A stretch of 64,000 nt of DNA from Streptomyces sp. MMG1121 (GTDB lineage: Bacteria > Actinomycetota > Actinomycetes > Streptomycetales > Streptomycetaceae): positions 124,001-188,000 of the forward strand of contig NZ_LGDV01000226.1 of assembly GCF_001280015.1 (NCBI RefSeq), given 5' to 3'. Under the pieces are notes generated by a model. It was not told where the DNA came from and made no database searches. It was given only the letters and a program-made list of their open reading frames with translations. Position numbers and translations under genes: made by a program. How positions within the stretch are numbered: the first letter of the stretch is position 1; every line of letters starts with the position of its first letter. Positions 26,142-34,118 of this stretch are shown here, piece after piece.

Positions 26142-27485
26142 TCAGACTGCGGTAGACAGCGCCTGAAGACGCTCGCGGAACTCCCGAACAGCCGGGACGC
26201 GCTTGTGAGCTTCGAGCTGCTCGGAGAAATCCTGCAGTCGGGCCAGGGCGCGGATCGAGCTGACGTCCTCCTCGAGCAACCTGGCGCCATGGTTCGCGGC
26301 ATGCAGGGCCCCGTCCAGGTCACCGCCGGCGAGCCGGGCCTCGGCCAGACGACTGGTCCGTACGGCCCTGTCCCGAGGGGCGGCCCTGTTGACGGAGGCT
26401 TCCAGCGAGCTTGTCGCGCGGTCCACCTGACCGGAGCGCAATAAGACCTTGCCCTCTGTGGACCTCAATTGGGCCTCGCCGAACCAGCCGAGCCAGTCGG
26501 TGTGCTCCTCCTCCGTGTGGCGCTCCCAAAGGGACATGGCACGGTTGAGCGCGCTCCCGGCTCTCCCATGGTCACCGTCGCGTGACAGTGCCTCGGCCTT
26601 GTGAAGGTAGAGGAAGGACTGGGCATTCGGCGGAAGCGTCGAAGGAGCGTTCGCGATGGCCGTCGTGATGAGGTCGACCCGCTCTGCAGTCCGCCCGGCC
26701 TCGGAAACATGGACCCCCATCTCTGCCAGGACGAAGGCCCCGAAAGCATCGTCCGCTGTCGTACGGGCGCTGCGCAGAGCTCCGACGTAGTAGCGCTGTC
26801 CGGCGGACCGCAGCCCTGCGTCGTATGCCATCCAGCCGGTCAGCTGCGACACCCGGGCTGCCAGGGCGTACAGACGGACCTGGATCTCGTCTGTGTACCG
26901 CCCGGCTCTGAGGAGGCCGGTGACCAGGGCCAGGTCTCCACGTGCCTGCTCCAGCAGCCGTGCACCGCCGAGGTGGTCGTCAAGTGTGCGAAGGGTGCTG
27001 ATCCGCTGCTCGATTGTCGACACCATGGCATCGGTGACCCGATCACCATCGAGTGCTGAGGAGAAGGCAGACGGTGCCTCTGCCCAGCTCGCCGCAAGGC
27101 CGGTCAGAGCCACTCCGGTGATGGTGAGAAAGCCTCGACGATCCGTGCGGCCGCTGCCCACCAGATCAGCCAAGGCCTCGACGGTGCCGGACTCGGTCCA
27201 CGGAGCATCGAGTGCCGTCATCTCCCATACGGGGAGCCAGCGCGGCCATGGCTCCGCCTGCGCCGACACGTACGGGACCCGCAGCAGGTCGGCGAGTACG
27301 CGTTGGGCGTCCGCGTCCGGCTCTTGTCCCTGTTCCCACTTCCACACGGTCGTCCTGTTGGTCGCCAGCGAAATGCCGAGCGACTTCCCATGCGCCTGCA
27401 TGAGCCGGGCGAACTCGGCCTTCCCCCAACCACGTGACTGACGGGCGAAGGTGAGTGGGTGTACTGCTAGCGGCTTTCCGGGCAC
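26142..27485 (-). CDS. XRE-family regulator with C-terminal TPR-like region
   Basis: A 447-residue protein. The N terminus is an HTH_3-type domain (LTFARQSRGWGKAEFARLMQAHG...TVWKWEQGQEPDADAQRVLADLL). After a linker with a short hydrophobic stretch (FLTITGVALTGLAASW), residues 150-440 are helical repeats resembling TPRs (GRAGSALNRAMSLWERH, VDRATSSLEASVNRA, GDLDGALHAANHGARLL). Such SARP-free XRE-TPR proteins often sense peptides or small molecules. GTG 27485 has GGGAG 7 nt upstream. It is divergent from the peptide/JmjC/AKR cassette across a 387-bp region rich in palindromes, so it is the likely local regulator. Confidence 0.85.
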   Translation of the reverse strand: MPGKPLAVHPLTFARQSRGWGKAEFARLMQAHGKSLGISLATNRTTVWKWEQGQEPDADAQRVLADLLRVPYVSAQAEPWPRWLPVWEMTALDAPWTESGTVEALADLVGSGRTDRRGFLTITGVALTGLAASWAEAPSAFSSALDGDRVTDAMVSTIEQRISTLRTLDDHLGGARLLEQARGDLALVTGLLRAGRYTDEIQVRLYALAARVSQLTGWMAYDAGLRSAGQRYYVGALRSARTTADDAFGAFVLAEMGVHVSEAGRTAERVDLITTAIANAPSTLPPNAQSFLYLHKAEALSRDGDHGRAGSALNRAMSLWERHTEEEHTDWLGWFGEAQLRSTEGKVLLRSGQVDRATSSLEASVNRAAPRDRAVRTSRLAEARLAGGDLDGALHAANHGARLLEEDVSSIRALARLQDFSEQLEAHKRVPAVREFRERLQALSTAV

Positions 27486-27872
27486 GTCATCACTCCCGTC
27501 ATCCCGGTCACGGCGTCATGGGGAGGTTAGTTCGCGTGTCTGCGTGTGAGGAGACCGCGTCTCCAAGAGGAACCCTCTGGAAACGTTCCCTGGCCATTCG
27601 CATCGGCCGTTGACTGTCTCCGAGCCGCCCGGGGGCCCGGCGAGAGGGCATCCGCACTCGGGATGGTTCCTCGGTTGGACGGCTCCGCCCTCGTGCCCCC
27701 ATCGGAGACGGAGCCGTTCACAACGCTTCGGAAGCGTCCGCCATACCCACCCCGTTCACTCGGTGCTGGGCCGTTTCTCGCTGCGGCCCTTCCTCTCTTG
27801 CGGCCTACCGAGAGTCCGTCGACTTCCCGCCGGATTGCCGGCGGGAGAACCCAACAGGAAGGAGAGCACGAG
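27486..27872. promoter_or_regulatory. 387-bp divergent control region with four palindromes
   Basis: No separate gene is supported here. Perfect inverted repeats are GGAGAC-CGC-GTCTCC (27550-27564), GGAA-ACG-TTCC (27579-27589), ACGCTTC-G-GAAGCGT (27723-27737), and a 9-bp-stem hairpin TCCCGCCGG-ATTG-CCGGCGGGA (27825-27846). The last sits just before the RBS of the 55-aa peptide gene and could be an attenuator or processing site. The first two flank the XRE promoter side. Confidence 0.6.
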
Positions 27873-28040
27873 GTGGCAGAACGCATCGCACCGCCTCCGG
27901 CCCCGAGCGGCCTTCTGCTGGCGGTCGAAGAGCTGACCGCCGTGCACGACCGGTACGACAGCCTCCGGTCGGACAACGCCGGAAGCTCCGGCGACGCACC
28001 GTGGCCGGGCGGCGACGGCAACCTGCACGACAGCGAGTAA
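27873..28040 (+). CDS. 55-residue peptide, candidate precursor for a modification cassette
   Basis: A short gene starting at GTG 27873, with GGAAGGAG 8 nt upstream. The product has a helical, leader-like middle (GLLLAVEELTAVHDRYDSL, residues 13-31) and a hydrophilic Gly/Asp/Pro/Ser tail (residues 36-55) that contains DAPWPGGDG and ends LHDSE; it has no Cys. The layout (amphipathic N-terminal helix, small polar C-terminal segment) and its place directly before a JmjC hydroxylase and an aldo-keto reductase suggest a RiPP-type precursor. The family is not one I recognise, and it could instead be a small regulatory or carrier protein. Confidence 0.6.
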   Translation: MAERIAPPPAPSGLLLAVEELTAVHDRYDSLRSDNAGSSGDAPWPGGDGNLHDSE

Positions 28041-28128
28041 GCGCGGGGCGGTCGAGGGTCGGCACGGTCCGCCGTGGCGGCCCTCACCGTCTGCGCATCA
28101 CATGGACGATCTCATTGAGGAGGCAATG

Positions 28129-29322
28129 ATGGAACACCGGTTGGTCAGCGCCGTTGAGGACGCACTCGGATGGCAAGGGTCCGATGGGCTGGGCAAGGGC
28201 TTCGCACGGGGAAACATGGGCGATCGGGCCCTCGCGTCCCGCATCCTGAGCCCGAACCGCTTGCTCGACATCGCGATGCGCAGGAGCCTGAGCCGTCCGC
28301 AGTTCAGGTGCTTCCAGAACGGCGTGGAAGTCCACCCGGCTGTCTACTGCACCGACTCTGTCAGTCCTCGTGGCCAGAGCATCTCCATGGCCGACATGCG
28401 CAGCCTGGGCAGGCTCCTGAGGGAGGGGGCGACTCTCATCCTCGACCAGGTCAACGTCTTCGACCCCACGATGGAAGTCGCATGCCGGGCCCTTCAGTGG
28501 TGGTCCCACGAGCGAGTTCAGGTCAATGCCTACCTGACGACGAACGACGCAGCCGGCTTCCCCCTGCACTGGGACGACCACGATGTCGTCATCGTTCAAC
28601 TCGCTGGTGAGAAAAATTGGGAGGTGCGCGCGGCCACCCGCAGGGTTCCGATGTACAGGGACGCGGACCCCAACGACACCCCGAGTGACGAGATCATCTG
28701 GTCCGGCACCGTGCGGGTGGGTGACGTCATGCACATCCCCCGAGGCCACTGGCATCAGGCCACGCGCTCCGGGAGCGGACCGGGACAGAGCCTGCACGTC
28801 ACATTCGGTATCACCAAACGAACCGGTGCGAGCTGGCTCGCCTGGCTGGCCGACTGGTGCCGCGAGCGTGAGATCTTCCGTCATGACCTGGACCGTCGGC
28901 ACGGAATCGGTGAGCCGCTGATCGAGGCCGCCGCCCGGCTGATCGGCGAACGCACCCCGGCAGACTTCCTGACCGCCTACGAACGGGAAACGACGCTTCC
29001 TCGCCACGTGCCGTTCCTCGACGCGTTCGGAACGCTCGACGCCGTGGTGTGCACTACCCACTTCCCTCCACGAATCCAGGAGAACGGCGAAACGGTCGCC
29101 GTCGAGGCCTCGGGGAAGAAGCTCACTTTCGCAGCCAAGGCTTTGCCCGCTCTGCGCCTACTGCTGAGTGGCAGCCCGGTACCGCTCGACCTGGCTGCGG
29201 TCGTTGTGGGCACGGAAGTGGCGGAGGCTGCCGAGATCCTGGTGAAGGAGGAGATGTGCGCGGTACTGACCCCCGAATTGTCCTCGGGCTACACCGGTCT
29301 CGTCACGAGCGCCGGCTTCTGA
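28129..29322 (+). CDS. JmjC/cupin-fold 2-oxoglutarate dioxygenase, ribosomal-oxygenase (YcfD/ROX) type
   Basis: A 397-residue Cupin_4 protein. The iron ligands are visible as H147-x-D149 in FPLHWDDHDVVIVQLAGEKNWEV and H209 in GDVMHIPRGHWHQATRSG, closely following the ROX pattern, with SLHVTFGI ending the jelly roll. Residues about 230-397 are a helical/winged-helix C-terminal region as in ROX enzymes. Known relatives hydroxylate Arg or His of ribosomal proteins or RiPP peptides. ATG 28129 has GAGGAGG at 5 nt; ATGs at 28126 and 28102 are less likely. It lies 88 bp after the 55-aa peptide and overlaps the AKR gene. Confidence 0.88.
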   Translation: MEHRLVSAVEDALGWQGSDGLGKGFARGNMGDRALASRILSPNRLLDIAMRRSLSRPQFRCFQNGVEVHPAVYCTDSVSPRGQSISMADMRSLGRLLREGATLILDQVNVFDPTMEVACRALQWWSHERVQVNAYLTTNDAAGFPLHWDDHDVVIVQLAGEKNWEVRAATRRVPMYRDADPNDTPSDEIIWSGTVRVGDVMHIPRGHWHQATRSGSGPGQSLHVTFGITKRTGASWLAWLADWCREREIFRHDLDRRHGIGEPLIEAAARLIGERTPADFLTAYERETTLPRHVPFLDAFGTLDAVVCTTHFPPRIQENGETVAVEASGKKLTFAAKALPALRLLLSGSPVPLDLAAVVVGTEVAEAAEILVKEEMCAVLTPELSSGYTGLVTSAGF

Positions 29323-30113
29323 CCCGGGCGCTGGAGCTCGGAGTGACATCACTTGACACCGGCTTCAACTATCTGGGCTTTCAATCTCATCGGACCCTGG
29401 CGCAGACGGCCGGGGACCTTTTGCCGAAGTTCACGGTTTCCACGAAGGTCGGCTACCTTCCGGGACCGCACGGTGCGGAACACTCCCTGAACCCGGTACG
29501 GCTGCTGGCGGCTGTGGAGCAGGCAGTCAGAGATTTCGGGCGGGAGCCGGAGCTGGTCTTCCTGCACAATCCGGAGCAGTCGCTGCGCGAGGCAGGGGCA
29601 CGCGGCCGAGAAGCGCTGGCAGCGGCATGCGAGGCCTTGCGGGAGGCCACGGTGAAAGGGCTGTGCGGTGCCTGGGGCGTCGCGTCCTGGGCCCCCTCTC
29701 CGCTGCCGGGGCTGATCGACAAGACCGTGCCGAGACCGGCCGTTCTGATGGTTCGTGCGGGCCTTCTGGTCGGAGCCGGAACGCTCGACGCCACGGACGC
29801 TCTCACGGCGGCGTGGGGCCTGGGCAGCGGTGAAGTGTGGGGGATGAGCCCCTTCGCAGGCAGCGCGAGCTCTCCGGTGTGGGAACGGTTCGATCCTCGT
29901 GTCTTCTTGCGGGGAGATAGCGGATTCTCGAGGGTGCAGGCGGCCTTCCGGATCGCCTACGCCCTTCCTCGGGTCGCCGCCGTCGCCGTGGGTACCGACC
30001 AACCGTCTCATCTGGCCGAACTCGTCGATGCCCTGAACGCCGGGGTCAACACATCGGTGACAGACGAGTATCGCTGTCTGCTTCGAGAGCGGTTTCGCGG
30101 TCAGCCCGACTGA
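29256..30113 (+). CDS. Aldo/keto reductase-family protein
   Basis: A 285-residue (beta/alpha)8 reductase-like protein. Its start is LGLHRSRHERRLLTRALELGVTSLDTGFNYLGF, where the Asp and Tyr of the AKR tetrad (D in LDTGFNY, Y four residues later) are present. The Lys site is in FTVSTKVGYLPGPHG, and the His equivalent may be FLHNPEQSL. The C terminus (AAVAVGTDQPSHLAELVDALN) matches the NADP-binding end of the family. GTG 29256 has AAGGAGGAG just upstream and gives a 67-nt overlap with the JmjC gene. The N terminus is short for an AKR; the glycine-rich first strand is missing. Confidence 0.8.
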   Translation: MRGTDPRIVLGLHRSRHERRLLTRALELGVTSLDTGFNYLGFQSHRTLAQTAGDLLPKFTVSTKVGYLPGPHGAEHSLNPVRLLAAVEQAVRDFGREPELVFLHNPEQSLREAGARGREALAAACEALREATVKGLCGAWGVASWAPSPLPGLIDKTVPRPAVLMVRAGLLVGAGTLDATDALTAAWGLGSGEVWGMSPFAGSASSPVWERFDPRVFLRGDSGFSRVQAAFRIAYALPRVAAVAVGTDQPSHLAELVDALNAGVNTSVTDEYRCLLRERFRGQPD

Positions 30114-30961
30114 AGCTCCCCGACGGTCTCCTCCGCCACGCGGCGCGCGGGCTTCAGCCGGGGATCCCCCGGATGTGCGTACGGCCCAAGGATCTTCGAG
30201 CAGACGAACAGAGTCATCAACTTGCCGTCCCGGCTCTCGAAGTCGGAACGACGCTCTCGCCGTACCCGGTCGGCCAGAGCCGGAACAGCCAGGGAACTCG
30301 CCCAGAGCGAGGCCGAGTCCAGCCCCATTGGCGCGTTCCCCCAGTCCTCCCAGTCGAAGAGACAGAAGGCCGGTGCTGTCACGTTCGCCCAGTTCAGATC
30401 GGCGTGGGCGGGCACCCACCGCTCGACGGTCGTGTCGAAGTCGTCGGGGAAGACACTGCGGATGGACTCAGAGACGAAGCCCTGGGTGATGGTGACGGTG
30501 TCCGGAGTGGCGATGCGTCCGGTTTCCTGGGCCGCGAGGGCATCAAGCGAGTTGTTGAGCGCCTGCCACCACTCGTCCGGCAGTTTCGGATCCTGGCCGA
30601 GTACTGCTGTTCCGACGGGCCTTCCCGGCAGGAGCGCCGTCTCGTCGGCCCGCCACAGGGTGACGGCCTCGTCGATGTCCCGCCAGACCAGGCACCCGAG
30701 CCAACCAGGCTGCGCGACCCCCTTCAAGAGAGCAGCGCACTCCGCGCCGTTCCAGCCCTGAACACCGATTCTGTTCAGCGCCCGCCTCTCGATACGTACC
30801 CATGTGTCGCGGTCGGTCCGCGCCCCGACCGTGCGGCGCTTACACACCACCGTGTCCCGGTCCAGGTGAGTCCGAAGGGACTGCTCCACGTGATCGAGGA
30901 CTTGCTCAACCGGCTCGGTCCGCAGGTCGACCGAGCGCGCAGTGGACACCGAGGAGGTCAT
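30101..30961 (-). CDS. Aminoglycoside/choline-type phosphotransferase
   Basis: A 286-residue kinase-fold protein. The catalytic loop is VPAHADLNWANVTA (HxDxxxxN) and the metal-binding motif is CLFDWEDWGNAPMGLDSA. The N-lobe is present but short, with the Lys candidate in TVVCKRRTVGARTDRDTWVRIE. The substrate is unknown; the fold covers aminoglycosides, macrolides, hydroxylysine, homoserine and others. Its 3' end overlaps the convergent aldo-keto reductase gene by 13 nt. It might self-protect against or modify the product of the adjacent cassette, but that is inference from position only. Confidence 0.82.
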   Translation of the reverse strand: MTSSVSTARSVDLRTEPVEQVLDHVEQSLRTHLDRDTVVCKRRTVGARTDRDTWVRIERRALNRIGVQGWNGAECAALLKGVAQPGWLGCLVWRDIDEAVTLWRADETALLPGRPVGTAVLGQDPKLPDEWWQALNNSLDALAAQETGRIATPDTVTITQGFVSESIRSVFPDDFDTTVERWVPAHADLNWANVTAPAFCLFDWEDWGNAPMGLDSASLWASSLAVPALADRVRRERRSDFESRDGKLMTLFVCSKILGPYAHPGDPRLKPARRVAEETVGELQSG

Positions 30962-31031
30962 GGACCGACCGTAGCAGCGAAGGCTCGCGAGAGAGTTTGT
31001 ATGGGGGCGGTCGGCGTGGGCGCCTGTAGCC

Positions 31032-31226
31032 TCACCGCAGCAGGTGGTCCGCCTTGCCGGCCTTGATGTCCCGAATCATGGTGCGCAGGGCCTCCCGACT
31101 GTCTGTGATGAAACGGTCCTCCTGCCCGCGCACCGCTATGTACGCGTTGCCGGCCTCGTCGACGCCCAGCCGGAAGCACGAGTTCCCTTCCCCGCAAAAC
31201 GGCTCTTCCCACTGGATCTCGGTCAT
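31032..31226 (-). CDS. DUF397 protein
   Basis: A 64-residue DUF397 protein (EEPFCGEGNSCFRLGVDEAGNAYIAVRGQE...SREALRTMIRDIKAG). Family members are small partners of DUF5753-XRE regulators in the whiJ/bld-type developmental modules of Streptomyces, often modulating repressor activity. The usual SS-N-CVEV core is altered here to GNSCFRLGVDEAG, and two cysteines are present. Its ATG shares one base with the stop of the XRE gene (TGATG), so the two are translationally coupled. The C-terminal LRTMIRDIKAGKADHLLR replaces the typical FLxxVKxGEF ending. Confidence 0.88.
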   Translation of the reverse strand: MTEIQWEEPFCGEGNSCFRLGVDEAGNAYIAVRGQEDRFITDSREALRTMIRDIKAGKADHLLR

Positions 31227-32086
31227 CACGCCTCCTGAAGTCCGTGTGCGATGGCGTGGATGAAGTCCCTGGAGTCTTCGGGGGACAGGGCCAGGTCCTC
31301 CATCCGGTCCAAGTGGGCACGGTACTTGGCCAACTCGGCCTCCCCGTAGAGGAAGTCCGGGCCGTGCGAATTGTCGATCTGCACGGTGTCCAGTTGCTCC
31401 GTTGCCCCCTCGGCGTACAGGACAGTCTGACCTGCGCCCGGGAACGCGCCATGGCCGAAGGGGACGACCAAGACGCTCACGCCGTCCTTCTCGGACTGGG
31501 CGAGCAGGTGTTCGAGTTGCTCGCGCGCCACCCTGCGACCCCCGAACTGCATTCGGAGCGCCGCCTCGTGAACGATGCCGGTGAACCCAGGGGCCGCATT
31601 GGTGGCGAGCACCTCTTGGCGCCGGTTGCGATGGGCCGCCCTCATGGTCACCGCGTGCTCCGGCAGTTGAGGCAGGACGGCGCGGAAGACGGCGAGCGCG
31701 TAGTCCGTCGTCTGCAGCAGGCCGGGGATGTGAACCGTGCACGACGCGCGCATGCGAACGGCTCGCGCCTCCAGCTCTGCGATGTCGAGCAGACCTTGGG
31801 GTACGGCCCCGCGATACTGATCCCACCAGCTCTGTGAGTCTGCCGAGGCCATGTCGGCCAAGGCGCTCACGTACTTCTTGTCGGTGCACCCGCAGTGATG
31901 GGCCAGGGTCCGCAGACGTTCTTCGCTGATGTTCCTGACCCCGGACTCCATGTAGGAGATCTTTCCCCGGTCGACGCCAAGGAGCTTCGCGGCCTCCTCC
32001 GCGGACATGCCGGCCGCTACTCGCATCTTGCGCAGCTCGTGACCGAGCCGCTTCTGCCGCTGAGTGGGCACTGGCTTCAGGGGCAT
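31226..32086 (-). CDS. XRE-family regulator with DUF5753 (WhiJ-like)
   Basis: A 286-residue DNA-binding protein. The HTH spans residues 15-70 (LGHELRKMRVAAGMSAEEAAKLLGVDRGKISYMESGVRNISEERLRTLA) and the DUF5753 domain residues 95-280, with the characteristic SWWDQYRG, IPGLLQTTDYALAVF and DFLYGEAELAKYR...LDRMEDLALSPEDSRDFI. ATG 32086 is chosen over 32143 because AGGAAGGAA precedes it and the protein then starts like family members. It forms a coupled pair with the DUF397 gene and is divergent from an anti-sigma-type HATPase, the standard Streptomyces three-gene layout. Confidence 0.92.
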   Translation of the reverse strand: MPLKPVPTQRQKRLGHELRKMRVAAGMSAEEAAKLLGVDRGKISYMESGVRNISEERLRTLAHHCGCTDKKYVSALADMASADSQSWWDQYRGAVPQGLLDIAELEARAVRMRASCTVHIPGLLQTTDYALAVFRAVLPQLPEHAVTMRAAHRNRRQEVLATNAAPGFTGIVHEAALRMQFGGRRVAREQLEHLLAQSEKDGVSVLVVPFGHGAFPGAGQTVLYAEGATEQLDTVQIDNSHGPDFLYGEAELAKYRAHLDRMEDLALSPEDSRDFIHAIAHGLQEA

Positions 32087-32152
32087 GCCGTTCCTTCCTG
32101 TGCGCTCAGGCGAAGTCTGCCGTCTCTGCGTGGCCGAGGCCACGATCGAGCT

Positions 32153-32177
32153 AATTTGCCGAAGTGGCTGGCAAATT
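32153..32177. promoter_or_regulatory. Inverted repeat, candidate operator of the XRE/HATPase divergent promoter
   Basis: AATTTGCC and GGCAAATT are separated by 9 bp. They lie in the unusually AT-rich 261-bp region between the divergent XRE (start 32086) and HATPase (start 32348) genes, a likely autoregulatory site. Confidence 0.6.
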
Positions 32178-32347
32178 TACCTGAGCATCTCCTAGCTTGA
32201 ACATTGCGCTGCTTACGGGCGGCGAGCAGAAGCGCATCGCGCACGTCTGCCTGATCTCTCCTGCCCTGGGAGGGGTGGGCTGTGCCAGGGCGACAGGCCA
32301 CTGCTTGCCGGGCAGCACAGTCACCCTGCGGACGAAGGAACCGGGAC

Positions 32348-32992
32348 ATGGATTGCACTGCCTGCATGCCAAGAAAGCCTTGGAAGCTGCCGTTTCTCGC
32401 CGAGCCGGAGGAAGTGGCCGCACTGCGACGCGTACTACGGATCCATCTGGGCCTCTGGGGCCTGCCGGAGTTGATCGAAGCGGCCCAACTCTGCGTCAGC
32501 GAACTCGTGTCCAACGTGATCACTCACGTCGGTCGAGGCACTCCGGTGACGCTCGCCGTGTCCATGAGCGGCACGCACCTTCGCATGGAGGTCCAGGACC
32601 CGGAAGTAAGGGCCTTACCGACGCTGGTCGAGGCTGCCGATGACGCAGAGACGGGACGCGGCATGGCGCTCGTTTCCGCCCACTCCGACCGCTGGGGCGT
32701 TCAGCTCCTGCCCGACCACAAGGTCACCTGGGTGGAACTCGCGACGGCCCTGGTTACACCTGACGGCCACAACAGGAACGTGCATGTTTCAAGGGCTGAG
32801 GGTGTTCTCCGTAGCTATGACATGCGGCAGGTGGTCGGCCCAGCAGCATCGAACAGACTGAACGCCACTGTCGCCGAGGAGACAGCGATCGAGGCCATTG
32901 CTGACCTCCTTCATTGGCTTCGGGCGCACGGTCGTGATGCGGATGAGGCCGTGGACCGGGCCCAGGTGCAGTTCGAGGCAGACACGGAGTGA
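32348..32992 (+). CDS. ATP-binding protein, RsbW-like HATPase
   Basis: A 214-residue GHKL ATPase. The N box is AAQLCVSELVSNVITHVGRGTPV (Asn in VSNV), followed by LRMEVQDPEVRALP (the usual D-x-S/P box), and the G box ETGRGMALVSAHSDRWGV. About 70 extra C-terminal residues form an acidic helical tail not found in short family members. Such proteins act as anti-sigma factors or signalling partners in Streptomyces development, often beside DUF5753/DUF397 pairs as here. ATG 32348 follows GAAGGAACC. The next frame starts within its stop (GTGA). Confidence 0.88.
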   Translation: MDCTACMPRKPWKLPFLAEPEEVAALRRVLRIHLGLWGLPELIEAAQLCVSELVSNVITHVGRGTPVTLAVSMSGTHLRMEVQDPEVRALPTLVEAADDAETGRGMALVSAHSDRWGVQLLPDHKVTWVELATALVTPDGHNRNVHVSRAEGVLRSYDMRQVVGPAASNRLNATVAEETAIEAIADLLHWLRAHGRDADEAVDRAQVQFEADTE

Positions 32993-33207
32993 ACAGCACG
33001 GTGATCGACAGCATGTCGTATGTGTGCCCCTTCCTTCGAAGCCGTTGCCGCATAGGCGCTGGCTCCGAAGGACGGCGCGGCCTGATGTCGCTGGCCCAGT
33101 ACGCCCGTGAAGAAGCCCGCGCCAGGGTCAACCGGCGTGTCGGCGAGCACCTGTGCGACGTCCTTATTCGGGGCGCAGGTGCACTACCAAGCCGAAGCAG
33201 ATGCGGT
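32989..33207 (+). other. Possible decayed small gene downstream of the HATPase
   Basis: A frame opens at GTG 32989, overlapping the HATPase stop, and reads a plausible helical segment (MSLAQYAREEARARVNRRVGEHLCDVL, from 33085, given here as a range of residues about 33-59). A one-base shift near 33165 would continue as GAQVHYQAEADAV before a stop close to 33211. Beyond that the first frame runs antisense through the HNH gene without coding character. It could be a broken short protein or chance. Confidence 0.3.
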
Positions 33208-33957
33208 CTAGGGGAGCGACGACCTCGCAGTCCTCTCCATCTCCGCCCTCAGAGAGGCCGGGGTGCGCCAAGATTCTCCAGGGCGGCTTCTGTGGCACAT
33301 CCTGTGGCAGTTGGCGCAGAGGCAGGCAAGGTCATCGAGCTTCGTCTCCCGAGCCCCGGAGGCGTGCAAAGGAGTGACATGGTGCACTTCGATGTACCCG
33401 TCACCGAGCTCGCCGTAAGCGCGCGCGAAGTTGAAGTCGCACACTTGGCAGCTGAGCGGCAGGCCTCGACGCCGCGTTTGCTTGATCTTGAGTCTGCGCA
33501 GCTTCGGGTCACGCTCCCGAGCCAGGGCCCGCCGGACGAGGAGACGCCCTTCGATGGCTGTGGCGCCCGTCTCATCGACTTCCTCAGGCTGGGGCGCGAT
33601 GCCATACAGCTCACCCGAGCCAATGCCCTCCTCGATGGCCTGCGCAGCCTGGAGCATCTCAGCTTCACGGCTGATGAGCGCTTCGATCATCAACAGCGTT
33701 GGCTTGCCGCACCGCGTAGCCGCTCCGCTGTACAGCGGGTGATTTGTTGCAAAATCGGTGGTCTTGCGGCTGACGCTGTCCGGAGACCTGAAGCCGGGCA
33801 GCGCGAGGGCGTCGGCGCTGTGAATCGGAAGTGAGCGCAGCAGCTCGGACAGCTCCTGTACCTCCGGATCCCTGGTCCGGTGTTCGCGCCAACCGTTCTT
33901 CACGACCAGCGCTCCGGCAAGTACAAGCTCGTCTTCCGTCCAAGGAGGCGTTCGCAT
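33208..33957 (-). CDS. HNH endonuclease, McrA-like (restriction-associated)
   Basis: A 249-residue nuclease. Residues 1-110 resemble the N-terminal recognition part of ScoMcrA-type enzymes (WTEDELVLAGALVVKNGWRE, then FRSPDSVSRKTTDFATNHPLYSG). The C-terminal HNH domain has LSCQVCDFNFARAYGELGDGYIEVHHVTPLH and LDDLACLCANCHRMCHR, with two CxxC zinc pairs, catalytic His of VHHVTP and His of NCHRMCH. Relatives restrict modified or foreign DNA. ATG 33957 has no clear RBS; 23 in-frame residues upstream are unlikely. It is divergent from the C5 methyltransferase at 161 bp. Confidence 0.85.
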   Translation of the reverse strand: MRTPPWTEDELVLAGALVVKNGWREHRTRDPEVQELSELLRSLPIHSADALALPGFRSPDSVSRKTTDFATNHPLYSGAATRCGKPTLLMIEALISREAEMLQAAQAIEEGIGSGELYGIAPQPEEVDETGATAIEGRLLVRRALARERDPKLRRLKIKQTRRRGLPLSCQVCDFNFARAYGELGDGYIEVHHVTPLHASGARETKLDDLACLCANCHRMCHRSRPGESWRTPASLRAEMERTARSSLP

Positions 33958-34118
33958 GATCAATATCGTATGAGTGTTCGGCGTGGCGGAGGGTGCGTTC
34001 AGCGGACCGTGGGGTGTGCGGCACACTTGGTGGGGTCTCGTTGTCAGTGGGGTCTGTCACCCTCAGTGATGGTGGATTGCAAGATGTGTCTGCCGCTGCA
34101 CGGCTGTAAGGAGGGGGC

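Noticed and set aside
33208..33834. Continuation of the 32989 frame as a 281-residue protein
   Set aside because: Beyond about residue 60 the frame is antisense to the HNH gene, whose zinc and catalytic motifs are intact.
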